A stretch of DNA of 64,000 bases from Primula veris (taxonomy: Eukaryota > Streptophyta > Magnoliopsida > Ericales > Primulaceae). Numbering within the stretch: position 1 is the first letter of the stretch; each line of letters opens with the position of its first letter. Below are positions 24,733 to 36,880 of this stretch, piece after piece. The stretch spans positions 24,187,631 to 24,251,630 of the forward strand of contig OY821749.1 of NCBI GenBank assembly GCA_963682055.1. The letters are read 5' to 3'. The notes under the pieces are model-generated. The model searched no databases, was not told the origin of the DNA, and saw only the letters and a program-made list of their open reading frames with translations. A program made the translations under genes and the position numbers.

Positions 24733-24910
24733 TCTGAAAAACACACAGAGACCGTAGATTTAATCTACGGTTTACAGTGGTTCACTGTAAACCGTAGATT
24801 AAATTTACGGTTTACAGTCATTTACTGTAAACCGTAGATTTAATCTACGGTTTACAGTGAACCACTGTAGACCGTAGATTAAATCTACGGTCTCAGCGTT
24901 TTTTCAGAAA
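24733..24910. repeat. Right TIR palindrome array, 4 units at 40-bp pitch
   Basis: Palindromes ACCGTAGAT...ATCTACGGT start at 24751, 24791, 24831 and 24871, exactly 40 bp apart. The whole stretch is itself self-complementary around about 24821, with tttctgaaaa on the left and ttttcagaaa on the right. The second unit has one changed base (aaatttacgg). Confidence 0.93.
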
Positions 24911-24935
24911 TATTGTAGTGTTTTAAGCTCACCTC

Positions 24936-24944
24936 TTTCTATAT
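24936..24944. repeat. Right 9-bp target site duplication of the MULE (tttctatat)
   Basis: Identical to 8336-8344 and directly next to the right terminal bases ACCTC, the complement of GAGGT. Confidence 0.88.
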
Positions 24945-27336
24945 ATTGTGGGTACATGTGTTTGACCCATGTCTTAATCCAGCCCATTCTTTAAATAACA
25001 TGGCAAAACCTGTAACTTGGGTGCGTTTAACAACTTTTGATATATGTAAATATTATTTTAAAACTTACTAAAAGAGGAGCATGATATAAGAAAAGACTTT
25101 TTTACATCAATTTTTGTAGAGACTAAATGTGGACCGTTAACGGTACACAGTTAGTCTATGTAAGAGTTTATATCAAAAAGTTATTCTTATATAACAACCC
25201 AAAAAGAATTTAGTAGTCTATTTGCAGAATTTTTCTTTTTACATATGTATGCCAAGCCAACCAACTTTAAGATTTGACAGGATTCTGTCTAGTCTGACAA
25301 ATAATGAATGTGTTAGCTAGGCTAATTAGTAAAATCACTAATTAACTCTCTTTTTTATAATCAGTAATCACTAATAAATACTATGATATGATAAATCATA
25401 GCACATGGAACGAGCCATTGTCCAACCTAATACTTGCTAATATGATTCATATAAACGAGTATGAAGTAACAAGATATGATATGAAGGTAAACACAGTTGC
25501 GAACATTGTATGAAGGTTCAAGATTAAATTAATACACTTGTCCTCTAAATGATTTTGGCATTTCGCCTATTGGAACAGAATCCCACACTGATCATAGCCA
25601 TCCCAAGATTTGGGTCAATAGCGATCGATGGTACTCCTTTTCTTATATGTATGGATCAGACGCATTGGAGGATGGTTTTGAATCTTTTGATCAATAGAAC
25701 ACGAAACAAATGGATAAAAAGGACTTAGTGATGAATATTTCTATTTGAGTTTTTCATTTCTAAAACTTAGTTTTATCGTGCGTTCAAACACCTACATATT
25801 TTGAGAAAATACATGATGAAAGATGAATGAATAGCTACGTAGTATCCACTTAGTTCCACTTATATATTGGTATATAATTACTTGTCACCAACCTTGATCG
25901 AGTACGTGACAAACCAAAAACCGCAAACCATGCACATCGGAGATAGGGTCGAAGTGATTCGGTCGAACAAGGTGCGTGCAACTACCTATTATATTTTAAC
26001 CTTAGTGAATATTCATTAATTTAGATGAAAATCGAATTCAAGGCCAATAGACGGAATAGCTATAGTCTTCTTCATTCGGATCATGTTTTATTCTTTTGCT
26101 TTAATTTGTCTCACTTATCTTTTATGGAATGAGTAACCAATTATATTGTATAAAACCTAGAAACATATAATCAAACAGTGATGTTATTGAGTCAGACAAA
26201 ACTCATCCCGAATTTTTACCAGACTTTTTCATAAAACTTATATAACATATTGAAAAACCAAAAAAAAACATGTATAACTCACGTACCTCTATATTCCACA
26301 TCATAAGGATACCCGTATCTGATTAATTAAAACATATTTTTTCATAAAATTTGATGATTATGGTATAAAAAATGGCATGTATAAAAAACACTATAAATTT
26401 TCTAAATTTAAGAAAACACAAAACCCACCTCATATATCTGAGGAATGCACATGATTTTCTAGATTAATACTCTCTCCGTCCCTAAACAAATATCCCCTAC
26501 GAAAATACGTACAATTTTGACCGATAATTTTTTTCATATTTAGATTGCTGAAAAAAATTATTTCAAAAGTTAATCACGTAGTTTATGGTTAAAACTATAC
26601 GATGAAATTTTCAATTTTTTCATTTCGGTAATTTTGATATGAAAATTTTGATGGTCAAAGTTGCATGTATTTTCGTATGTGATATTTGTTTACGGACGGA
26701 TGAAGTATAATAGTAATAAACGGGGTCCATATTTTTGTGTTTGTAATATTGTTATGATTATTAAAAGATAATAAACTAATAAAAATAATAATGTAGGGTT
26801 ATTATAAGAAAATTAATAAAAAACCTGAAATTTTGTGTAAATATAAACGGTTTTTTAAAAAGTATAAAATATGTTAGGTTTGAAGAAATGGTTGATGTAA
26901 CTGTTATCGATAAATATTGGGCGAGAGTAGAAATCTAATGGCAATTGTGTGGACAAAAAGGAAAAAGAAATAAAATGAATAAAATATTGAGAATACAAAG
27001 CAAAATCATTGCATCACTTTAAATTTGACCTGTGAAACGGTACATATTTCCATCACCATTGCACATAAGTCTTTTGTAGCTTACACAGAATTGATTTAGA
27101 TATGAAATGTTTTTTTCTATGAAAGTCGGACAAAAAGTCTAGATAATTAGTCTGGCTTCATTAGTATTATTCTTCAAGTCTAATAAGGAAAAGTTAACCA
27201 ACAAAAACTTCAAAGTTCACAACTATTTGAATTACTACATAGGGAATGAGTAGTATGATTAAATAACGGGATACCCATAGCAAATCGGATATATATATAT
27301 ATATATAACAATATATTAGGTTTTTTAAATAGTTTA
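24945..27336. other. Intergenic region with MITEs, no supported gene
   Basis: AT-rich, no ORF with a domain. A short open piece at 25930-25971 (MHIGDRVEVIRSNK, followed by a good splice donor gtgcgt) resembles the start of an Agenet/Tudor-type domain but no partner exon was found. A Stowaway-like element lies at 26470-26705 and an (AT)n run at about 27288-27307. Confidence 0.55.
26470..26705. mobile_element. Stowaway-like MITE
   Basis: Ends read ctctctccgtccctaaac on the left and, on the other strand at the right, cttcatccgtccgtaaac. They are flanked by TA on both sides (26468-26469, 26706-26707). The interior is largely self-complementary (acaattttgacc ... ggtcaaagttgcatgt). TIR type and TA duplication fit Tc1/Mariner-derived Stowaway elements. 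Confidence 0.85.
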
Positions 27337-27528
27337 CACTAAAAAAAATATCAAAATAGCGACGGGATTAATGACGATATTTTTTGTTATGAGTTTATTA
27401 ATGACGGTTTTTGTGACGGGTTTGTGACAATTTAGTCAATTTGCGATAGATTTGTGACAGATTTTTAAATTAGCGACATGTTTGTGACAGCTTTTGACTC
27501 TCACTAAATCAAATATTATTTTGTAGTG
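27337..27528. mobile_element. CACTA-type MITE in the CslG promoter region
   Basis: Starts CACTA at 27337 and ends TAGTG at 27528, with a 3-bp duplication tta on both sides (27334-27336, 27529-27531). Subterminal repeats of the gcgacggg / tgtgacgg / tttgtgacag type fill the 192 bp. These are the hallmarks of CACTA (En/Spm) elements. It ends 221 bp upstream of the CslG TATA box. Confidence 0.88.
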
Positions 27529-27748
27529 TTAGTTGAGTTCATACTAGCTCCTGATATCGGATCAGTTTATCAGAGGATCGAATAGAACTCCCAAGACAAA
27601 GTTGTATTTTTTTCTTCACACTTATAAAACTATTTAAAACAATTCATAAATTACATTTATAAAACAATTCATAAATTACAGAAACAACCATTCAAATAAT
27701 ATAGAAAATGTTATTCTCACACCAAAGTAAGGACCTTCATCTTCAAAC

Positions 27749-27756
27749 TATAAATA
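27749..27756 (+). promoter_or_regulatory. TATA box of the CslG-like gene
   Basis: tataaata lies 100 bp upstream of the CslG start codon, leaving room for a leader of about 65-70 bases. Confidence 0.65.
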
Positions 27757-27848
27757 CACTACTTGTTTAGTTGTTTGTTTATATAGCCCTAGGCTTATAT
27801 AATATTACATTCACTCTCAAGTGTCCTTACCACTCAAACACCAAAAAA

Positions 27849-30800
27849 ATGGCCGTTGCTTCTCCAAACCAACTAAACACAATGAAACCTTCTCCTTTCA
27901 CACTCCCTAACCGCCTCTTTGCTCTCGTCTATGCCGCCATGATCCTCTCTCTCCTCACCCACCACCTCCTCCTACTCCTTCACTCGCCAACCCTTATATC
28001 TATCTCCCTCTTCGTAGCCGACCTCGTCCTTGCCTTCATGTGGGCCAATGCCCAAGCCTTTCGTATGGTCCCTGTTCGTCGCCATGTTATCCCCGAAAAC
28101 CTCAAAATACCCGAGGAGGATTTGCCTGCTATAGATATATTCATATGTACCGCGGACCCGTATAAGGTATAACCTGCACTAAGGTTCCATTTTTAGTTGT
28201 ATATGCCCTAGAAATATTGTTTTAAGTACTTTTTTTGCTCATCCAAAAATACTATGGTTACATTTCTTAATAATTTTGTTAGTTATATTCATGTTAACAC
28301 ACTGTTATTTGAAGAGGCTTTCATCGAATAAAGGAAAACTAAAATTTTCGTCCAAAAAATTTTAGTTTTGCAGTTCACTGTAAAGTTTCTAATTATCTAG
28401 TGTGTTCTTTTTCTGTAATATTTTTTTAAAAAAAATTATGTGTTTCAAATTAAATATAAATATGAATCTGTTGTTACTAAACTTGAAGGAGCCCCCCATG
28501 GGAGTGGCAAACACTGCCCTATCGGTTATGGCTTATAACTATCCAACCGATAAAATGTCTGTGTACATGTCTGATGATGGCGGGTCCGAGTTTACTCTCT
28601 TTGCCTTTATCGAGACTGCTAAATTTGCAAAACAGTGGGTCCCGTTTTGCAGAGAGAGAAATTTGATGGAGAGGTGTCCGGAGGCCTTTTTCCGGTCAGG
28701 CTATGACCGGTGCTCGGAGACCGAGGAAATCAAGGTAACGATTTATACTAGCTAGAACCTTAATCTTAAAAATAATGTTAACTAGTTTTTATCATTGATT
28801 GATCAAAGAACCTTAATTACATGACTAAGATAATTAGATAAACTAAACAGCTCCGATGATACAATAATCATTAGGATGATATATAAAACACAATAATTTT
28901 TATCAGTGGTCTCTTACTTTTTAAAGTGACTCAAGAGTGAAAAGATGTCATTTTGAGGGGTAAAAAGTGGACAAGACTGAAATATAGCAGGGAGCTTACG
29001 TAAAATTAGTTCGCCTTCTTTTAATAAAACTTTTTATTCATTCTATTTAATAAAAAGGGAGCCTAGGTGATACTCAAAGATATTGATCACATAGTATATG
29101 ATTGTTGAGTACAATTCTCCTCGACTAAAATATTCTCAAGGATGAAAAACTTTGATCGATTGTGACAATGTATTACATGTGTGGTGCTTGATTAGAGTGA
29201 GTAATGGTGCATATATATGGTATGACACCAGCATATAAAAAATGGTCCAATGTGTGGGGCTCGTTCTTATCATAATCGCAACTTGCTATACAAACTTATA
29301 AAATATCCAAGTGTTACGTACAAAATAACTTCTTTTTTTGTCAGCTTTCTTTTTCTTATAATTGATCATTATGTCGCGGTGTTTTCATTTTTCAATTATT
29401 GCATTCATAGCTAGTTTTTTTAAAAAAAATTGACCATTGATTCTGACACATCATTTAAGATTTTATTATTATTAATGTATCTGCCCGAAAAGTAAGGAAA
29501 AGAGGGTTGTACATTGAGGATAATATTTTTATCTGGTTAACATTGATGTGAGGATTAGTCAGTGCACGGAAATATCAATGCATATATACTATTAAATTAA
29601 GAAAGAGTCATGTATATCTACTCCTATTATAATAGGGGAGTTCATAAAAAGTAAGTTACTTTTGATTCCGTCAAATTGCTCTCCCTTGTTTTAAACAAAA
29701 AAACCCAACACTTTTAATAATTACCTATATATATAAAATTTTGAAAATTCTTTTAAATTTTGAAAAAAAAAACTGTCAAAAACTAATTATTTAATTTTAT
29801 TTAAAAAAATAATAATCACCGGGCACATTGCGTATGCTTGGATTTATTAGTGAATATATATGTCAACACAAATGTGGTGAAAATCAAATATAAGACAAAC
29901 TCATATGAACCAATAATTACCACCGTGGTAGATACATTAACACGAGATGATCCATTACCATTTCGTATACATAAAATTTCTGATTTGTCATACTGGTTCA
30001 GATATACTCCTAATTATATACACCGTATAAATAAATATCAATAGATAAAGAAATTTAACTCAACTACTTGAGCTCGTTCCAACGACGTGCAAGCAGTGTC
30101 GTCTCCAGCTTTTTTGAATTTCAAATCAGATTTAGATAACTGATTTTTTTGCGTATACAGTGCGAGTATTTTTTTTGTTCGCTTGCTTGATTATAAAGTA
30201 AGAGTCTACATGTATAAATGCTTTTAATTCTAAACTTTAGTATATGTATCTGGTTAGTGTTTTGATGACTGAAAGTCGTTATAATAATAAGGCTTGATTT
30301 ATTTGACGCAAACACGATGAACTTTTTGTTATAATGCTAAATGTATGCAAAACATTAATTAATCACGATAAAACCGAACATCGAGTAACCTTCTGTAAAA
30401 AGTTCCAAGTTAATACATATTTAGGTTTTAAAAAATGAAGTTAATGATAAGAATAAATAGAGAACATCAAATATGCCATTTTTTAAAATTTAAAACTCTT
30501 TAGCGTAATTTTTTAATATTTGGGATTCATCACTATTTTTTTAAAATTTTCAAGGAGCATAAAGATGCATTGTCCGATAATAAGAGATCTGAGTTCATCA
30601 GCAAACTTAATTCACAATAAACACTTCTTATTCCATTTAATTTCACCCTTACCCCCCTATATTTTCCGTGTGTATATAAACGCAATATAGCTATAGCATA
30701 CTTATACATAAATTGGAGGCCCTACCAAATCACGGGACCTAAAGCCTTTGCTTTGTAAATTTGGCTCTCCAACCGTACCTGGGTACAAAATTAACCATCT

Positions 30801-31952
30801 TTGGCTAACAAAAATGCTAAATGGCTTTGACTATTTGACAAAAGCCAAAAGGTTTTTTCTTAACTAATTAATAAGTTTGTAATTATATGCAGATGGAAGT
30901 GTTTCATTCCATTTAGTTAAACTATATTATACAGTTTCGTAAATTTAAGGGATTAAGTTTAATCATACACTTGTTGCATGCGGCACAGGCGATATACGAG
31001 AACATGAGAACGAGGGTGGAAAACGTCGTAGAGAAGGGAAAAGTGGAAGAAGAATACATCACTAGTGAACAACAAGGAAACATTTTCGGTAAATGGACGG
31101 ATGGATTTTCATGTCAAGATCATCCTACCATTATTCAGGTCAGGAATCTTATCCTACAATTTTTCTGTGTAGCTAAAACAAAACAAAGAATGGAACTTAA
31201 AATAATACAAGGTCAGCCAATACTCCTAGTAAGAGCATCCACATTGTATTGGTTACATCTAGGTAGCAATATTATCAAAAACCCACAAGTTAAGTGACAA
31301 CAACTTTACTAACTAAATGAATCTAGTGGTTTTGTTACACACTGGAGAGAGGAATTATATTCAGCAATGTTATATTGTACAATAAAATTGTTTGTAATTA
31401 AAAAAAATGAGAAAATAACTACCAATTGTTATGTAGTCATTCCCCATATGCCATGTTACCCACTAAGCAGCATGTTAACTATGGCCATCCATTTATCTAG
31501 CAACACTAACTATTGAATTTAAAATGCAACCTAGTCTCTTCAATGTGCACACAAAAGTCACCATTCTGAAATATTCTGATACTAATTGGTGGACTATTGA
31601 GTCTGATGTTATGCTCTAAGTTTGTAAGAGAAATTATTGTTTAAACTAAGTTTGAACTTTCTACACGTTTGTTTTTAACCGAAAACACTATAACAGCTGA
31701 TCTCTTGTAGTCATTTAATTGCATTTCTGGTGAATGATCCAGGGTTAATAGTTGCTAAATACTTAAAATTTGAAAATGATCTTACTCGTAATTAGATACC
31801 GTCATGTAGGTATTGCTAGAAAGTGGGAGAGACAAAGATTGCACAGGAAAACCAATGCCAAATCTTGTTTATGTATCAAGACAGAAGAGTAAAGCGGCCC
31901 CACATCACTTCAAGGCTGGTGCACTTAATGCGCTTGTAAGTACATACATATG

Positions 31953-31996
<44 letters not shown>

Positions 31997-34900
31997 ATTA
32001 TAATAAGTCAATCCAAGATTTTTTGAGGCTGTTAAATTTTATCACTTTTTTTCAAAAATACCCTTATATTTTTATATTAATTACCACAATACCATATTCT
32101 CATAAAAAATAGATAAAAATTAATAACTAATAACACTTTTTATCCCTATTTAACATCTCAAAATTCTTTTGATTCTTCTTATCTTATACTCTTATCTTTT
32201 TTTTATTCTCCAAATATTTGTATCATAACTACACTTATTTTCTAAATTTTATCGTATTACGCATCCCACACACAAAATGTGGGACACGATTACTAATATA
32301 TATATATATTAAACCATACACTCATAGTAGTAAATTTATTAAACCATACTTATATAATTTTATCATTTTATTATTTGGAGATCAACAAAACCTAGTAAAG
32401 ATTTGCTATATAAAAGGGTAAAGGATACAGTAAAAAAATATAAGGACCAAGTTCAATGCATTTATAACTACACCAATTATATATTGTCACATTGAAATAG
32501 CTAAGTTATAACACATAAACACTCATAGTGTCACTAGCTGAAACTATGGCTAGATCTAGCAAGCAATATATTAAGTGTTTGGTGGATCATTGTTAATTCA
32601 AGTCGTTTAAATGTTTTACTTTACTGTTTGTTTTATGTGACGGGATTTAATTTATGAATATTTATAAATAAAACTAACATGTACCTTGATAATAAAAACA
32701 CTAAATAAATCTAAAAGCATATGCGTCACTTATAATGGAACTGTTTATTTAAATCAGTGCGGATGGTCTAAGTCAGAGACCAATGTTGCTATGGGACCAT
32801 ACGATTATTCATTAATCATGATTGATGTAACGTCCCATTATCAGAGTTGACTCAGTTGATAGTCTATGTATGGACCAAGTAAGAGACCGTCAATATGATT
32901 ACAAAAAAAGAGAGACCATTAATGTTGCCATATATGTATCCATACAAAATGTCACATTATTAATTAATTATTATTGATGTAAGGTCACATTATTAATTTT
33001 GATGGTTAATGCTAGACTAAGTAATGATCAGTGTTCTAACTTGGTCTTTTATTTTTTCTAAATTTTATTTTGAAGCTTCGAGTATCAGGTGTGATGACCA
33101 ATGCGCCAATTATACTAACTCAAGACTGTGACATGTACTCAAACGATCCTGAAACGCCTCGTCGAGCTTTGTGCTTCTTTTCCGATGAGAAAATAAAATC
33201 AGATTTAGCTTATGTTCAGTTCCCACAGATTTTCCATGGTCTCACCAAGAATGACATTTATGGCTCTGAATTGAAACGTTTGTTCCAAATAAATACCGAG
33301 GGAATGGATGGGCTTCGAGGCCCTAATTACGTGGGCACAGGTTGCTTTTTCTCCCGACGGTCCTTTTTTGGAGGTCCAACAAATTATGTGGCTCCTGAAA
33401 TACCAGAACTGAGCCCCGATTATATAGTTGATGTGCCCATTCAGGACCAATCGATATTGGCTTTAGCAGATCGTGTAGCCGATTGCAGGTTCGAGGAACA
33501 AAGCGTCTGGGGTTCAAAGGTATGACCGAATAACTTAGGTTTATATTGTGAAATTCAGGAGCTTCCTTATGAAACCAACTTCATTAGGTTATCTTAAAAA
33601 AAAAAACTTTTGGGATCTTGTATTCTTATTCACTAAAATAATGGTCCGTTTACTCTTTCACACAATTTCCTATAGATTATATGTTTCCCCATATTGTATA
33701 TATGATAATTAATCGTGCTGAAACTATTTTATGGCTTTAAGAAATGTATTGTGAACATATATCGAAAAACTCCACCCGTTCCAATGATAATTCATACCAT
33801 TTTAGGGATTTATTTAAGATATATTTAAATGATCCATAGTGACAATTAACTAGAGAAGAAGAGATTACATTTCATGGAAGAGTTGCTTTTTGTTCATCTA
33901 GTAAACCGAAGATCAACATGATCAGTAGTATACTAGTATTGTGCAATGTTCCAAAATGACTATTTTTACAACTTTATCAAATTATAAAACGTAACTCTCC
34001 CTTAATATTTATTTATTTTGCAGTTGGGTTTTAGATATGGATCCTTGGTGGAAGACTATTACACGGGGTTTCGGATAACATGCGAGGGTTGGAGAGGTAT
34101 TTTCTGCCAACCGAAAAGGCCGGCTTTTCTAGGGGATGTACCGATAGCACTTGATGATGTGCTTAACCAAACCAAGCGATGGTCAGTGGGCCTTTTAGAG
34201 GCGGGCTTCTGTAAATATAGCCCGATCACTTTTGGTGTAAGGTCCATGGGCCTCTTAATGGGCCTTTGTTATGCTCACTATGCTTTCTGGCCCATTTGGT
34301 CCATTCCGCTAACCATATATGCAGTCCTTCCTCAGCTAGCTCTACTCAATGGTGTATCAATCTTCCCCCAGGTAATCAACATCAGTGACATTATTTTGTC
34401 AGTACTTTTTGGTTACAAGTTATTACTTATAATTTCAACTGATTAACTTTTTAACCATGTTTTAGATCAAATTTAGTTGTTGATAACTACTGTTTAGAAG
34501 CTAGCTAGAAGTACTATACTGGATTACTCATGCATCTCCTTTATCAGCATTAACTCATTTTATTTGTCTCAAAGTTATAGTCAAACAATGCCAATTCACT
34601 TTGATTCAAAAGATATAAAGAGAAACTAGTAGATGGTAAGATTTTGAACAGATAATCAAATAGCACTCTTGAAGAAAATCAAAAGTCACAATGCTAGGTT
34701 AATATGTTATGCTGGTTTCTTGGTTAAGCTAATAGAAATGTTAACTTACTAATTTACAATTACAGGTTTCAAGCCCGTGGTTTTTTGTGTATGCGTTTCT
34801 GTTTTTTGGATCTTATGGACAAGATTGTCTCGATTTTGTGTTGGCTCAAGGGACATTAGGAAGGTGGTGGAGTGACCAGAGAATGTGGATGATAAGGGGA

Positions 34901-35314
34901 GTTACATGCTTTTCGTTTGGTATAATCGAGTTTATATCTAAACAATTAGGACTACCCTCTCCCGGATTTACTATAACGAGCAAATTAGTAGACCAAAACC
35001 AAGGAAAGAGGTACAATCAAGGAATGTTTGAGTTTGGGATCGAATCACCCATGTTTGTTCCCCTAGCAACAACTGCGATTCTAAATTTAAACGCCTTTAT
35101 CGGAGGGTTAATCCGGTTCTTTAGGGGGGATAAAATTGAAGAGTTTATTGTTCAAATGTTTATTTGCGGGTTTGTGGTTTTGAATAGTTTGCCAATATAC
35201 GAGGCAATGGTGATAAGGAAAGATAAAGGGAGGATGCCTACTAAAATCACTATAGTTTCTGTATTTGTTGCTTGGGCTCTTTATTTGGCATCTCCAATTG
35301 CATTGAAGATATGA
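27849..35314 (+). CDS. Cellulose synthase-like protein, CslG type (family GT2)
   Basis: Membrane-bound GT2 glycosyltransferase. CslG/CslM members are ER or Golgi enzymes; some add glucuronic acid to triterpenoid aglycones in saponin synthesis. Seven exons, all phase 0: 27849-28166, 28489-28734, 30989-31138, 31810-31935, 33076-33519, 34024-34371, 34766-35314, giving 726 aa, normal for CslG. Two N-terminal membrane segments (LFALVYAAMILSLL, ISLFVADLVLAFMW) precede the catalytic part. GT2 motifs are complete: SDDGGS (~134-139), QDCDMY (~296-301), VEDYYTGF (~437-444) and QTKRW (477-481, the QxxRW signature). The shortened loop between DDG and DCD fits CslG rather than CesA. The C-terminus has about six membrane helices. 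The ATG was chosen as the first after the TATA box. The natural substrate cannot be read from sequence. Confidence 0.93.
28735..30988 (+). other. Large second intron of the CslG-like gene (2.25 kb)
   Basis: GT-AG intron, much longer than the others in the gene. AT-rich; the ORF at 29838-30044 has no domain and is not called. The size suggests transposon insertions, but no clean ends were found. Confidence 0.7.
31949..31994. repeat. (AT)n microsatellite in CslG intron 4
   Basis: Mostly AT dinucleotides with a few interruptions (gtat, acat), directly after exon 4. Confidence 0.85.
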
Positions 35315-35491
35315 AATAGCATATCATTTCATGTATGGTTATACGATAAATACCACTATTATTTGAGGACAGGACTGCGCAATAAGTAGTTTGTATTTTG
35401 TATAGGGGTATTAAGATTACATATTTCCAAATTTTATAAGCATAAACCTCACCTGTTGTTATTTTGCCTGGAATAAAATACTAATGGTACG

Positions 35492-35622
35492 TTCACTACT
35501 CTAACACCCCTCCTTACACTTCTTGTGAGAGAAGTGAAAACAAAAACGCTACGTGACAAAACTGCAAATTTTGTTCTCACTTCTCTCACAATAAATATAT
35601 GGAGGAGTGCTAGAGTAGTGAA
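35492..35622. mobile_element. Small MITE, 131 bp, family unclear
   Basis: Ends are inverted: ttcactactctaacacccctcct on the left against ttcactactctagcactcctcc when the right end is read on the other strand. The inner part (cttgtgagagaagtgaaaac / gttctcacttctctcacaat) is inverted as well. No convincing target duplication, so the superfamily is undecided. Confidence 0.72.
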
Positions 35623-35670
35623 AATATATTTACTCTGAATAAAACCTCTTTCTGGTGCGTCGTTATAGAA

Positions 35671-35676
<6 letters not shown>

Positions 35677-35720
<44 letters not shown>
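35677..35720. repeat. (AT)22 microsatellite
   Basis: Uninterrupted AT dinucleotides, 44 bp. Likely length-polymorphic. Confidence 0.93.
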
Positions 35721-35723
<3 letters not shown>

Positions 35724-36649
35724 CGAAACATGTGTGTTATTGTGCGTAAATGCAAACAAACAAACTAATGCATCAAAAGTACATGTTGCAAAACCAAATT
35801 AAGGATCTTCAAACATTTGCCACTTGCCAAATCAGTTTCTTTTTAAAATTGTACTATGATTTAATTGTATGGGATTCCCTGTGGTTATTTTCATGTGCAT
35901 AGACCGACTTTCAATTAAATATGAAAATAGAACTGACATTCAGACATGGTGATACCTAGTGCTAATTTCATATGCTCATTAGAAATTAAATTAGCCCATG
36001 TTTGGATTTAGTTAGGTGGTTTTGTCGTTAAATTGAATGAAAAATTGGTTCAAAATTCTAATGTTATGAGAACCAGAGACAAGCCAGTTGAAAAATCCCT
36101 TCAACCGGGCGTTCTGGTTCGGTTACAGTTCACAAGTTTTTACAGTTAACTAGACATTGTTCATATTCTATAATATTTCTTTTTCCCAATAGAGCTATTC
36201 CTTGGCTCTTCATACATGATTGAATAAAAATATCAGTTAGTGTTTTACAGTTTTACTTGTGTTCATTGACTTCTTCTGTTTGATATGAAATATGTATGCT
36301 GTATGCATTCTTTCAAGTTTCGAGATCGATCTCTTGTAACTTTTACCCCAGCTGAGTTTTCTCCATCAGCATCAGGTCATTACTCTTTGCAGCTGCTATT
36401 GTTTGTCATAAAGGAACGCGGCCTTAAACCGGTGTCGTATGGCATACTATATGTAAATAATAAATAAATAATGCAGTTACTAATTGTATACAGTATGGAC
36501 TTATGGTGCGGAAAAGTAATTTTTAACGGTAAGGTTTTATTCACTATAACCAAACTAAACTTTTGTTAATTGTGAAGTTAAAATTAAAAACAATGCTATA
36601 GTTAATCCAAAAGAATCGAATAAATAATGCAGCAAAAAAAAACTTTTGT

Positions 36650-36711
36650 TTCCGCTGCCGGGGGTTGAACCCGGATAAGACCAAATTCTGGAAGGATTTT
36701 TGCTACAGCGG
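36650..36711 (-). pseudogene. tRNA-like sequence, copy 1 (tRNA-Glu-like ends)
   Basis: Read on the minus strand, a 7-bp acceptor stem (tccgctg/cagcgga, perfect) and a T arm (ccggg-ttcaacc-cccgg) are intact. The 62-base body has no room for a normal D arm and the anticodon arm is not standard. Acceptor and T arm resemble plant tRNA-Glu/tRNA-Asp. Probably a tRNA-derived pseudogene or a tRNA-like processing signal rather than a working tRNA. Confidence 0.5.
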
Positions 36712-36816
36712 ATTCTTGCTTAAAGATACATATCAAACATTTTATACATTTAGTTACGTGTTGATTCATTTTTATTGTTACAAAAGAATTTAAAGAAGGC
36801 AGGAAAAAATATTATT

Positions 36817-36880
36817 TCCGCTGCCGGGGGTCGAACCCGGATAAGTCCAAATTCTTTGAAGGATTTTTGCTACAACGGAT
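36817..36880 (-). pseudogene. tRNA-like sequence, copy 2
   Basis: A second copy about 168 bp from the first, same orientation. The T arm is kept (ccgggttcgacccccgg); the acceptor stem has tccgttg/cagcgga with one G-U type pair; the middle differs by a few bases. The shared missing D arm shows that both derive from one already altered ancestor. Confidence 0.5.

Larger units (their letters stand above)
8345..24935 (+). mobile_element. Mutator-like element with PMD gene and FAR1-MULE-SWIM-OTU transposase
   Basis: Boundaries come from a perfect 9-bp TSD and inverted ends. Both ends start GAGGT and stay in register without gaps for 31 bp up to ATTTCTG, then TTTCTGAAAA, a short variable stretch, and the palindrome array starting GACCGTAG. 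Length is 16,591 bp as found. Removing the nested copia element and one copy of its TSD leaves about 9.25 kb. Two + strand genes are carried: PMD (10132-12485) and transposase (13848-16544). Both have one premature stop, so this copy looks non-autonomous now. Between and around the genes lie minisatellites, telomere-like repeats and palindrome arrays. MULEs move by cut-and-paste with transposase binding the TIRs; that part is family knowledge. Confidence 0.88.
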
